This document shows, one piece after another, positions 47,301 to 59,500 of a DNA stretch of 64,000 nucleotides; position 1 is the stretch's first letter; each line of letters starts with the position of its first letter. Below the pieces are notes generated by a model that was not told the origin of the DNA, did no database searches, and worked only from the letters and a program-made list of their open reading frames with translations. Location of the stretch: positions 186,001-250,000 of the forward strand of contig JAAVTG010000740.1 of NCBI GenBank assembly GCA_011947345.1, written 5' to 3'. The position numbers and the translations under genes were made by a program. The stretch is from Phytophthora quininea. Taxonomy: Eukaryota > Oomycota > Peronosporomycetes > Peronosporales > Peronosporaceae.

Positions 47301-47464
47301 GCGCAGGTTTCCGTCCGTGGACCCCACAAACAGCAGCGGGGAGAGGTCGTCCCAGGGCACGACACTGTGCAGGAGGCGCTCTGTCTGGGTCGGCCGCTTG
47401 GGCGGCGTCTCCACCTCCACCGTCGCGGCGGGCGCGTACGCCGCGGCAGCCCCAGATCCGTCAT
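44334..47464 (-). CDS. VPS39: VPS39/Vam6-like subunit of the HOPS tethering complex
   Basis: HOPS subunit that binds Rab7/Ypt7 and tethers late endosomes and vacuoles. The start ATG is at 47464. The N-terminal CNH/beta-propeller region includes LLFVGSTDGNLRSYI, GHVGVFATISDTRLKLYDL and LLKNNVLKVFDW. Central and C-terminal parts are helical clathrin-repeat type (ELIDTMLIKCLVV, HRRFKAVLAFYSARQLHRKA, HAALLSKLGRHREVLQLYAL) with the family-typical DPALAEAYCNKCY. A C-terminal zinc-binding motif, CCQTCGRKLG with a downstream HYSC, closes the protein. Five frame changes (c-run 47450-47453, ttt 47244-47246, c-run 47083-47087, a-run 46090-46094, all one base short) split what is otherwise one intronless frame of about 1040 residues. 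It shares a 62-bp divergent promoter with the giant EGF gene. Confidence 0.88.
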
Positions 47465-47526
47465 AAAAGATACAAGGTTAGATATGATTGTCGACGTTGA
47501 AAGGGCATATCCAAAGGATCGTCAAG
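47465..47526. promoter_or_regulatory. 62-bp divergent promoter/5' leader
   Basis: The start codons of VPS39 (-) and the giant secreted protein (+) are separated by only 62 bp. No TATA or CCAAT motif is evident. Transcription of each gene probably begins within the leader of, or even inside, the other, or one true start codon lies further in. Confidence 0.4.
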
Positions 47527-50500
47527 ATGGCTGGAGTGCAGGGCCTGCTTGGGGTTTTGCTGTTGCTGAGTGCTTTGGCACAGATTGGAGATGCTGCATG
47601 TGCCAACCAATGCTCGGGTCACGGTCGCTGCGGGACTTCCAAGTAGGAACGAGGAACAACTGGAACAAGTGTTGCAATTGATGTATGTTATTGCTATTCT
47701 GTTTGTAGTCAATGTACGTGCGATGCAGACTGGGCCTTAGCGCCAGATTGCTCGCTACGGAAGTGCCCGAGGGGGTCGCATGGACGGATAAGGCCACGAC
47801 GGCAAATGTGGCCCACGCCGCAGCTGAATGCTCGAACCGCGGCATCTGCGACCACTCCAAGGCAATAGTTACAAAATCGTGTACAGGCGACCAATACGGA
47901 TGCCAACAGTGCTGTGTACTATGAACAGGGCGAGTGTTCGTGCTTCAACGGCTTCACGGGGGCGGCATGCCAACGACGTACGTGACGAAACGCTGCGGGG
48001 TCTTAAAACACCTAACTCATGTACTTGTAGTTCGCTGTCCATCGGACTGTTCCAGCCATGGACTGTGCTATTCTTCAGCGACATTGGCTTTAATGTTCGG
48101 TCCTTCTTCCTCTCCTAGCGTTGCAGGAAACGGATTCGGTCCCGTGTACACAAATTGGGAGAAGGACAGCATGTCGAGCTGCCTGTGTGATATGGGCTAC
48201 ACAGGTCCCGACTGCTCTCATCGTACGTTTATTTCGACCGCTTTGGTGTCTCTGTTTTTTTTTATGAATCGCTACGTGCAGTCATGTGTGCCAAGAACGA
48301 CGACCCGCTCACGACAAATCAAGGGTACCGGACGATACAAATCACGGTCGGCGCAGATGCTTCGACCAACATTGCGCTGGCGGGGTCTGTTCGTATCGAT
48401 TTCTTAGGAGACACCGCAGTCTTAGCTGCTAATGCTGTCGCAGATGCTGCACACCAAGCTGCGTGCGCAAGTGCGTTCACGAATTTGCGGAGTGTGCTGA
48501 GTGCAACCTGTACAATCACAAGCGTCAACTCAGTAACGAAGGGCGCGGTTTATACGGTGGCCTTCACGGCGTGGAACCCCTTGGGGGCAGAAAACAACTT
48601 GCTGTATCATGATGGAAATCCGCCACTCACCAGCTTCAGTTGTGACATCAGCAAAGTTACGAGTGCCAACACTCCTACGTGCACAATAGCCGACGTTGTC
48701 GCTACCAACGTCATCGGTAAGATGTCTTTTATTGTTTTGAGAAAGATACTTCTAACGTTGCCTCCCTAGAACACGTTTACTGTTCAAACCGTGGTTTGTG
48801 TGACTTTAGTTCTGGGCAATGTGCCTGTTATGCCGACTTCAAAGGGATGGATTGTAACCAACCGTCCAATGTTCCTGACAGCATCGATGATAACGACGGC
48901 TTTGTGATCAATCCCTTGGGTCTCACGTACGTTGGTACTGTCCTTCACTTAAAGACTGCCAAAGGCTCTCAGGGAGATTTCTACTTTTTGAATATTGAGT
49001 CCTCTACGATGGGCATTCTGACTATGGACGGATTGGGGAATACCAACCTGCTAAATGGGAATCTCCAGATATCGACAGGTTCGTTGGCAATCACCACCAG
49101 CGCTCAGACTGTGACTGCTGCGGATATTGCGAACACTCACGTGTCTTTCACTGGAACGACGTTGCGGGTCCGAACGACTCGACCATCAGCCACGTCGTTT
49201 AAATTGCTTGAAGCAATGACAAGTGGAGCGACCACCGTCGTTAGCATTCGTGGAGATGGTCTCACAACGATTCAAACTGGCGGACTTTCGATCGTCACAG
49301 GAGGAGCAACAATTTCCCACAACTTGGACGCTTCCACGCTCAGTGTCACCAATACAAACCCGTCATTCACACAAGCAATTCTGTCGCTGACATCGACGCG
49401 AGCCAGCCAGTTCCCATTGACCGATTTCAAATTTATAGACGCCAGTGCCAATAATGGTCCCAGCGCTTTTACTGTTGAGGCTTCTGGGAAGACAACCATC
49501 GCGAATGGAGGTTTGTTTGTGAACGGTTTTGGAGGTGGAACCATTTCAAATACAAATCCGGCAGCTCCGACGTTGACAGTGACTCCGCAGGCGACAAACT
49601 TTGTCAGTGATGCCTTGTTTATTAAAACAATCTCCACAGTTGCTCACAATATGATGAAAGTCACAATTGAAACCACTCCCGGTTCCCCGATTGTCTTATT
49701 CACAATCAGCAAAACAGGACTGACTACCATCACGCAAGGAGGGCTTTATGTAGCCCTTGGAGGAGCTACTATCGCTGCTGGAGGTCTACATGTCGGGACT
49801 GGTGGGCAAACAATTGACTATGGTGGGCTTCGAATCTTAAATGCTGGTGAGACGATCAGCTTAGGGGATTGAACGTTGCGGATGGTGGGGCGACTATTGT
49901 ATCGACCTCACCTAGTGTCGACGTTATGGCAGTTCAAGCCACCGTGGCAACGTTTTCGAACAACGCGAAAGTCCTTCATATCAACTCAGCGTCGACGAAT
50001 CCAACTATGTACTACCTGTTGTACGCAGATACTGCTCCTGCGGGGCCGCTGTTTTCGATTCTTGGGACTGGAAAAACTGAGATATACAAAGGAGGTTTAG
50101 TGGTTGACGATGGGGGCAACCATCACCAACACCGGTACAGCAGCAACTACGCTCACGGTTTCAAACCCGCTTACGACTGGATTCACTGGCACGTTACTTT
50201 CGCTGAATGCTGCCACCGTAGACGCGACGAACGTAATTTACTCTCTGATCGACGCTAAGATGTCAACAACGTCGATGTTCACAGTGGCCAACACAGGCCT
50301 TACAACAATTTCTGCAGGAGGGCTGCTAGTTACGGCAGGCGGGGCCACCGTCACGGCTGGCGGACTCAAGGTTTTAGGCGGCGGCTCGTCAATCACGGGA
50401 GGCCTCGTTGCGACAGACACGGGGTTCACGGTCACCACTGGCGGAGCAACCATCACAGCGGGTGGGCTGCTAGTTACGGCAGGCGGGGCCACCGTCACGG

Positions 50501-53500
50501 CTGGCGGACTCAAGGTTTAGGCGGCGGCTCGTCAATCACGGGAGGCCTCGTTGCGACAGACACGGGGTTCACGGTCACCACTGGCGGAGCAACCATCACA
50601 GCGGGTGGGCTGCTAGTTACGGCAGGCGGGGCCACCGTCACGGCTGGCGGACTCAAGGTTTTAGGCGGCGGCTCGTCAATCACGGGAGGCCTCGTTGCGA
50701 CAGACACGGGGTTCACGGTCACCACTGGCGGAGCAACCATCACAGCGGGTGGGCTGCTAGTTACGGCAGGCGGGGCCACCGTCACGGCTGGCGGACTCAA
50801 GGTTTTAGGCGGCGGCTCGTCAATCACGGGAGGCCTCGTTGCGACAGACACGGGGTTCACGGTCACCACTGGCGGAGCAACCATCACAGCGGGTGGGCTG
50901 CTAGTTACGGCAGGCGGGGCCACCGTCACGGCTGGCGGACTCAAGGTTTTAGGCGGCGGCTCGTCAATCACGGGAGGCCTCGTTGCGACAGACACGGGGT
51001 TCACGGTCACCACTGGCGGAGCAACCATCACAGCGGGTGGGCTGCTAGTTACGGCAGGCGGGGCCACCGTCACGGCTGGCGGACTCAAGGTTTTAGGCGG
51101 CGGCTCGTCAATCACGGGAGGCCTCGTTGCGACAGACACGGGGTTCACGGTCACCACTGGCGGAGCAACCATCACAGCGGGTGGGCTGCTAGTTACGGCA
51201 GGCGGGGCCACCGTCACGGCCGGAGGACTCGTGGTGTCGGCGGACGGCGCCTCCGTCACCGCCGGAACGGCCGCCACGGCGCTCACCGTCTCCAACACGG
51301 TCGCGACTGGATTCGCCGGCACGGTGCTTTCTCTGAGCGTTGCGACCACGGGCACCGCCAACGCTTTGATCGACGCGAAGGCGGGCGGCACGTCCATGTT
51401 TAAGGTAGCCAACAGCGGACTCACCTCCATTACGGCAGGAGGGCTCAGTGTTACGGCAGGCGGGGCCACCGTCACGGCCGGCGGACTCAAGGTATTGGCC
51501 GCAGGGGCGTCAATCACGGGAGGCCTCGTTGCGACAGACACGGGGTTCACGGTCACCACTGGCGGAGCAACCATCACAGCGGGTGGGCTGCTAGTTACGG
51601 CAGGCGGGGCCACCGTCACGGCTGGCGGACTCAAGGTTTTAGGCGGCGGCTCGTCAATCACGGGAGGCCTCGTTGCGACAGACACGGGGTTCACGGTCAC
51701 CACTGGCGGAGCAACCATCACAGCGGGTGGGCTGCTAGTTACGGCAGGCGGGGCCACCGTCACGGCCGGAGGACTCGTGGTGTCGGCGGACGGCGCCTCC
51801 GTCACCGCCGGAACGGCCGCCACGGCGCTCACCGTCTCCAACACGGTCGCGACTGGATTCGCCGGCACGGTGCTTTCTCTGAGCGTTGCGACCACGGGCA
51901 CCGCCAACGCTTTGATCGACGCGAAGGCGGGCGGCACGTCCATGTTTAAGGTAGCCAACAGCGGACTCACCTCCATTACGGCAGGAGGGCTCAGTGTTAC
52001 GGCAGGCGGGGCCACCGTCACGGCCGGCGGACTCAAGGTATTGGCCGCAGGGGCGTCAATCACGGGAGGCCTCGTTGCGACAGACACGGGGTTCACGGTC
52101 ACCACTGGCGGAGCAACCATCACAGCGGGTGGGCTGCTAGTTACGGCAGGCGGGGCCACCGTCACGGCTGGCGGACTCAAGGTTTTAGGCGGCGGCTCGT
52201 CAATCACGGGAGGCCTCGTTGCGACAGACACGGGGTTCACGGTCACCACTGGCGGAGCAACCATCACAGCGGGTGGGCTGCTAGTTACGGCAGGCGGGGC
52301 CACCGTCACGGCTGGCGGACTCAAGGTTTTAGGCGGCGGCTCGTCAATCACGGGAGGCCTCGTTGCGACAGACACGGGGTTCACGGTCACCACTGGCGGA
52401 GCAACCATCACAGCGGGTGGGCTGCTAGTTACGGCAGGCGGGGCCACCGTCACGGCCGGAGGACTCGTGGTGTCGGCGGACGGCGCCTCCGTCACCGCCG
52501 GAACGGCCGCCACGGCGCTCACCGTCTCCAACACGGTCGCGACTGGATTCGCCGGCACGGTGCTTTCTCTGAGCGTTGCGACCACGGGCACCGCCAACGC
52601 TTTGATCGACGCGAAGGCGGGCGGCACGTCCATGTTTAAGGTAGCCAACAGCGGACTCACCTCCATTACGGCAGGAGGGCTCAGTGTTACGGCAGGCGGG
52701 GCCACCGTCACGGCCGGGGGACTCAAGGTATTGGCCGCAGGGGCGTCAATCACGGGAGGCCTCGTTGCGACAGACACGGGGTTCACGGTCACCACTGGCG
52801 GAGCAACCATCACAGCGGGTGGGCTGCTAGTTACGGCAGGCGGGGCCACCGTCACGGCTGGCGGACTCAAGGTTTTAGGCGGCGGCTCGTCAATCACGGG
52901 AGGCCTCGTTGCGACAGACACGGGGTTCACGGTCACCACTGGCGGAGCAACCATCACAGCGGGTGGGCTGCTAGTTACGGCAGGCGGGGCCACCGTCACG
53001 GCTGGCGGACTCAAGGTTTTAGGCGGCGGCTCGTCAATCACGGGAGGCCTCGTTGCGACAGACACGGGGTTCACGGTCACCACTGGCGGAGCAACCATCA
53101 CAGCGGGTGGGCTGCTAGTTACGGCAGGCGGGGCCACCGTCACGGCTGGCGGACTCAAGGTTTTAGGCGGCGGCTCGTCAATCACGGGAGGCCTCGTTGC
53201 GACAGACACGGGGTTCACGGTCACCACTGGCGGAGCAACCATCACAGCGGGTGGGCTGCTAGTTACGGCAGGCGGGGCCACCGTCACGGCCGGAGGACTC
53301 GTGGTGTCGGCGGACGGCGCCTCCGTCACCGCCGGAACGGCCGCCACGGCGCTCACCGTCTCCAACACGGTCGCGACTGGATTCGCCGGCACGGTGCTTT
53401 CTCTGAGCGTTGCGACCACGGGCACCGCCAACGCTTTGATCGACGCGAAGGCGGGCGGCACGTCCATGTTTAAGGTAGCCAACAGCGGACTCACCTCCAT

Positions 53501-56500
53501 TACGGCAGGAGGGCTCAGTGTTACGGCAGGCGGGGCCACCGTCACGGCCGGCGGACTCAAGGTATTGGCCGCAGGGGCGTCAATCACGGGAGGCCTCGTT
53601 GCGACAGACACGGGGTTCACGGTCACCACTGGCGGAGCAACCATCACAGCGGGTGGGCTGCTAGTTACGGCAGGCGGGGCCACCGTCACGGCTGGCGGAC
53701 TCAAGGTTTTAGGCGGCGGCTCGTCAATCACGGGAGGCCTCGTTGCGACAGACACGGGGTTCACGGTCACCACTGGCGGAGCAACCATCACAGCGGGTGG
53801 GCTGCTAGTTACGGCAGGCGGGGCCACCGTCACGGCCGGAGGACTCGTGGTGTCGGCGGACGGCGCCTCCGTCACCGCCGGAACGGCCGCCACGGCGCTC
53901 ACCGTCTCCAACACGGTCGCGACTGGATTCGCCGGCACGGTGCTTTCTCTGAGCGTTGCGACCACGGGCACCGCCAACGCTTTGATCGACGCGAAGGCGG
54001 GCGGCACGTCCATGTTTAAGGTAGCCAACAGCGGACTCACCTCCATTACGGCAGGAGGGCTCAGTGTTACGGCAGGCGGGGCCACCGTCACGGCCGGCGG
54101 ACTCAGGTATTGGCCGCAGGGGCGTCAATCACGGGAGGCCTCGTTGCGACAGACACGGGGTTCACGGTCACCACTGGCGGAGCAACCATCACAGCGGGTG
54201 GGCTGCTAGTTACGGCAGGCGGGGCCACCGTCACGGCCGGAGGACTCGTGGTGTCGGCGGACGGCGCCTCCGTCACCGCCGGAACGGCCGCCACGGCGCT
54301 CACCGTCTCCAACACGGTCGCGACTGGATTCGCCGGCACGGTGCTTTCTCTGAGCGTTGCGACCACGGGCACCGCCAACGCTTTGATCGACGCGAAGGCG
54401 GGCGGCACGTCCATGTTTAAGGTAGCCAACAGCGGACTCACCTCCATTACGGCAGGAGGGCTCAGTGTTACGGCAGGCGGGGCCACCGTCACGGCCGGCG
54501 GACTCAAGGTATTGGCCGCAGGGGCGTCAATCACGGGAGGCCTCGTTGCGACAGACACGGGGTTCACGGTCACCACTGGCGGAGCAACCATCACAGCGGG
54601 TGGGCTGCTAGTTACGGCAGGCGGGGCCACCGTCACGGCTGGCGGACTCAGGTTTTAGGCGGCGGCTCGTCAATCACGGGAGGCCTCGTTGCGACAGACA
54701 CAGGGTTCACGGTCACCACTGGCGGAGCAACCATCACAGCGGGTGGGCTGCTAGTTACGGCAGGCGGGGCCACCGTCACGGCTGGCGGACTCAAGGTTTT
54801 AGGCGGCGGCTCGTCAATCACGGGAGGCCTCGTTGCGACAGACACGGGGTTCACGGTCACCACTGGCGGAGCAACCATCACAGCGGGTGGGCTGCTAGTT
54901 ACGGCAGGCGGGGCCACCGTCACGGCCGGAGGACTCGTGGTGTCGGCGGACGGCGCCTCGTCACCGCCGGAACGGCCGCCACGGCGCTCACCGTCTCCAA
55001 CACGGTCGCGACTGGATTCGCCGGCACGGTGCTTTCTCTGAGCGTTGCGACCACGGGCACCGCCAACGCTTTGATCGACGCGAAGGCGGGCGGCACGTCC
55101 ATGTTTAAGGTAGCCAACAGCGGACTCACCTCCATTACGGCAGGAGGGCTCAGTGTTACGGCAGGCGGGGCCACCGTCACGGCCGGCGGACTCAAGGTAT
55201 TGGCCGCAGGGGCGTCAATCACAGGAGGCCTCGTTGCGACAGACACGGGGTTCACGGTCACCACTGGCGGAGCAACCATCACAGCGGGTGGGCTGCTAGT
55301 TACGGCAGGCGGGGCCACCGTCACGGCCGGAGGACTCGTGGTGTCGGCGGACGGCGCCTCCGTCACCGCCGGAACGGCCGCCACGGCGCTCACCGTCTCC
55401 AACACGGTCGCGACTGGATTCGCCGGCACGGTGCTTTCTCTGAGCGTTGCGACCACGGGCACCGCCAACGCTTTGATCGACGCGAAGGCGGGCGGCACGT
55501 CCATGTTTAAGGTAGCCAACAGCGGACTCACCTCCATTACGGCAGGAGGGCTCAGTGTTACGGCAGGCGGGGCCACCGTCACGGCCGGCGGACTCAAGGT
55601 ATTGGCCGCAGGGGCGTCAATCACGGGAGGCCTCGTTGCGACAGACACGGGGTTCACGGTCACCACTGGCGGAGCAACCATCACAGCGGGTGGGCTGCTA
55701 GTTACGGCAGGCGGGGCCACCGTCACGGCTGGCGGACTCAAGGTTTTAGGCGGCGGCTCGTCAATCACGGGAGGCCTCGTTGCGACAGACACGGGGTTCA
55801 CGGTCACCACTGGCGGAGCAACCATCACAGCGGGTGGGCTGCTAGTTACGGCAGGCGGGGCCACCGTCACGGCCGGAGGACTCGTGGTGTCGGCGGACGG
55901 CGCCTCCGTCACCGCCGGAACGGCCGCCACGGCGCTCACCGTCTCCAACACGGTCGCGACTGGATTCGCCGGCACGGTGCTTTCTCTGAGCGTTGCGACC
56001 ACGGGCACCGCCAACGCTTTGATCGACGCGAAGGCGGGCGGCACGTCCATGTTTAAGGTAGCCAACAGCGGACTCACCTCCATTACGGCAGGAGGGCTCA
56101 GTGTTACGGCAGGCGGGGCCACCGTCACGGCCGGCGGACTCAAGGTATTGGCCGCAGGGGCGTCAATCACGGGAGGCCTCGTTGCGACAGACACGGGGTT
56201 CACGGTCACCACTGGCGGAGCAACCATCACAGCGGGTGGGCTGCTAGTTACGGCAGGCGGGGCCACCGTCACGGCCGGAGGACTCGTGGTGTCGGCGGAC
56301 GGCGCCTCCGTCACCGCCGGAACGGCCGCCACGGCGCTCACCGTCTCCAACACGGTCGCGACTGGATTCGCCGGCACGGTGCTTTCTCTGAGCGTTGCGA
56401 CCACGGGCACCGCCAACGCTTTGATCGACGCGAAGGCGGGCGGCACGTCCATGTTTAAGGTAGCCAACAGCGGACTCACCTCCATTACGGCAGGAGGGCT

Positions 56501-59500
56501 CAGTGTTACGGCAGGCGGGGCCACCGTCACGGCCGGCGGACTCAAGGTATTGGCCGCAGGGGCGTCAATCACGGGAGGCCTCGTTGCGACAGACACGGGG
56601 TTCACGGTCACCACTGGCGGAGCAACCATCACAGCGGGTGGGCTGCTAGTTACGGCAGGCGGGGCCACCGTCACGGCTGGCGGACTCAGGTTTTAGGCGG
56701 CGGCTCGTCCAATCACGGGAGGCCTCGTTGCGACAGACACGGGGTTCACGGTCACCACTGGCGAGCAACCATCACAGCGGGTGGGCTGCTAGTTACGGCA
56801 GCGGGGCCACTGTCACGGCTGGCGGACTCAAGGTTTTAGGCGGCGGCTCGTCAATCACGGGAGGCCTCGTTGCGACAGACACAGGGTTCACGGTCACCAC
56901 TGGCGGAGCAAGCATCACAGCGGGTGGGCTGCTAGTTACGGCAGGCGGGGCCACCGTCACGGCTGGCGGACTCAAGGTTTTAGGCGGCGGCTCGTCAATC
57001 ACGGGAGGCCTCGTTGCGACAGACACGGGGTTCACGGTCACCACTGGCGGAGCAACCATCACAGCGGGTGGGCTGCTAGTTACGGCAGGCGGGGCCACCG
57101 TCACGGCTGGCGGACTCAAGGTTTTAGGCGGCGGCTCGTCAATCACGGGAGGCCTCGTTGCGACAGACACGGGGTTCACGGTCACCACTGGCGGAGCAAC
57201 CATCACAGCGGGTGGGCTGCTAGTTACGGCAGGCGGGGCCACCGTCACGGCCGGAGGACTCGTGGTGTCGGCGGACGGCGCCTCCGTCACCGCCGGAACG
57301 GCCGCCACGGCGCTCACCGTCTCCAACACGGTCGCGACTGGATTCGCCGGCACGGTGCTTTCTCTGAGCGTTGCGACCACGGGCACCGCCAACGCTTTGA
57401 TCGACGCGAAGGCGGGCGGCACGTCCATGTTTAAGGTAGCCAACAGCGGACTCACCTCCATTACGGCAGGAGGGCTCAGTGTTACGGCAGGCGGGGCCAC
57501 CGTCACGGCCGGCGGACTCAAGGTATTGGCCGCAGGGGCGTCAATCACGGGAGGCCTCGTTGCGACAGACACGGGGTTCACGGTCACCACTGGCGGAGCA
57601 ACCATCACAGCGGGTGGGCTGCTAGTTACGGCAGGCGGGGCCACCGTCACGGCTGGCGGACTCAAGGTTTTAGGCGGCGGCTCGTCAATCACGGGAGGCC
57701 TCGTTGCGACAGACACGGGGTTCACGGTCACCACTGGCGGAGCAACCATCACAGCGGGTGGGCTGCTAGTTACGGCAGGCGGGGCCACCGTCACGGCCGG
57801 AGGACTCGTGGTGTCGGCGGACGGCGCCTCCGTCACCGCCGGAACGGCCGCCACGGCGCTCACCGTCTCCAACACGGTCGCGACTGGATTCGCCGGCACG
57901 GTGCTTTCTCTGAGCGTTGCGACCACGGGCACCGCCAACGCTTTGATCGACGCGAAGGCGGGCGGCACGTCCATGTTTAAGGTAGCCAACAGCGGACTCA
58001 CCTCCATTACGGCAGGAGGGCTCAGTGTTACGGCAGGCGGGGCCACCGTCACGGCCGGCGGACTCAAGGTATTGGCCGCAGGGGCGTCAATCACGGGAGG
58101 CCTCGTTGCGACAGACACGGGGTTCACGGTCACCACTGGCGGAGCAACCATCACAGCGGGTGGGCTGCTAGTTACGGCAGGCGGGGCCACCGTCACGGCT
58201 GGCGGACTCAAGGTTTTAGGCGGCGGCTCGTCAATCACGGGAGGCCTCGTTGCGACAGACACGGGGTTCACGGTCACCACTGGCGGAGCAACCATCACAG
58301 CGGGTGGGCTGCTAGTTACGGCAGGCGGGGCCACCGTCACGGCTGGCGGACTCAAGGTTTTAGGCGGCGGCTCGTCAATCACGGGAGGCCTCGTTGCGAC
58401 AGACACGGGGTTCACGGTCACCACTGGCGGAGCAACCATCACAGCGGGTGGGCTGCTAGTTACGGCAGGCGGGGCCACCGTCACGGCCGGAGGACTCGTG
58501 GTGTCGGCGGACGGCGCCTCCGTCACCGCCGGAACGGCCGCCACGGCGCTCACCGTCTCCAACACGGTCGCGACTGGATTCGCCGGCACGGTGCTTTCTC
58601 TGAGCGTTGCGACCACGGGCACCGCCAACGCTTTGATCGACGCGAAGGCGGGCGGCACGTCCATGTTTAAGGTAGCCAACAGCGGACTCACCTCCATTAC
58701 GGCAGGAGGGCTCAGTGTTACGGCAGGCGGGGCCACCGTCACGGCCGGCGGACTCAAGGTATTGGCCGCAGGGGCGTCAATCACGGGAGGCCTCGTTGCG
58801 ACAGACACGGGGTTCACGGTCACCACTGGCGGAGCAACCATCACAGCGGGTGGGCTGCTAGTTACGGCAGGCGGGGCCACCGTCACGGCTGGCGGACTCA
58901 AGGTTTTAGGCGGCGGCTCGTCAATCACGGGAGGCCTCGTTGCGACAGACACGGGGTTCACGGTCACCACTGGCGGAGCAACCATCACAGCGGGTGGGCT
59001 GCTAGTTACGGCAGGCGGGGCCACCGTCACGGCTGGCGGACTCAAGGTTTTAGGCGGCGGCTCGTCAATCACGGGAGGCCTCGTTGCGACAGACACGGGG
59101 TTCACGGTCACCACTGGCGGAGCAACCATCACAGCGGGTGGGCTGCTAGTTACGGCAGGCGGGGCCACCGTCACGGCTGGCGGACTCAAGGTTTTAGGCG
59201 GCGGCTCGTCAATCACGGGAGGCCTCGTTGCGACAGACACGGGGTTCACGGTCACCACTGGCGGAGCAACCATCACAGCGGGTGGGCTGCTAGTTACGGC
59301 AGGCGGGGCCACCGTCACGGCCGGAGGACTCGTGGTGTCGGCGGACGGCGCCTCCGTCACCGCCGGAACGGCCGCCACGGCGCTCACCGTCTCCAACACG
59401 GTCGCGACTGGATTCGCCGGCACGGTGCTTTCTCTGAGCGTTGCGACCACGGGCACCGCCAACGCTTTGATCGACGCGAAGGCGGGCGGCACGTCCATGT

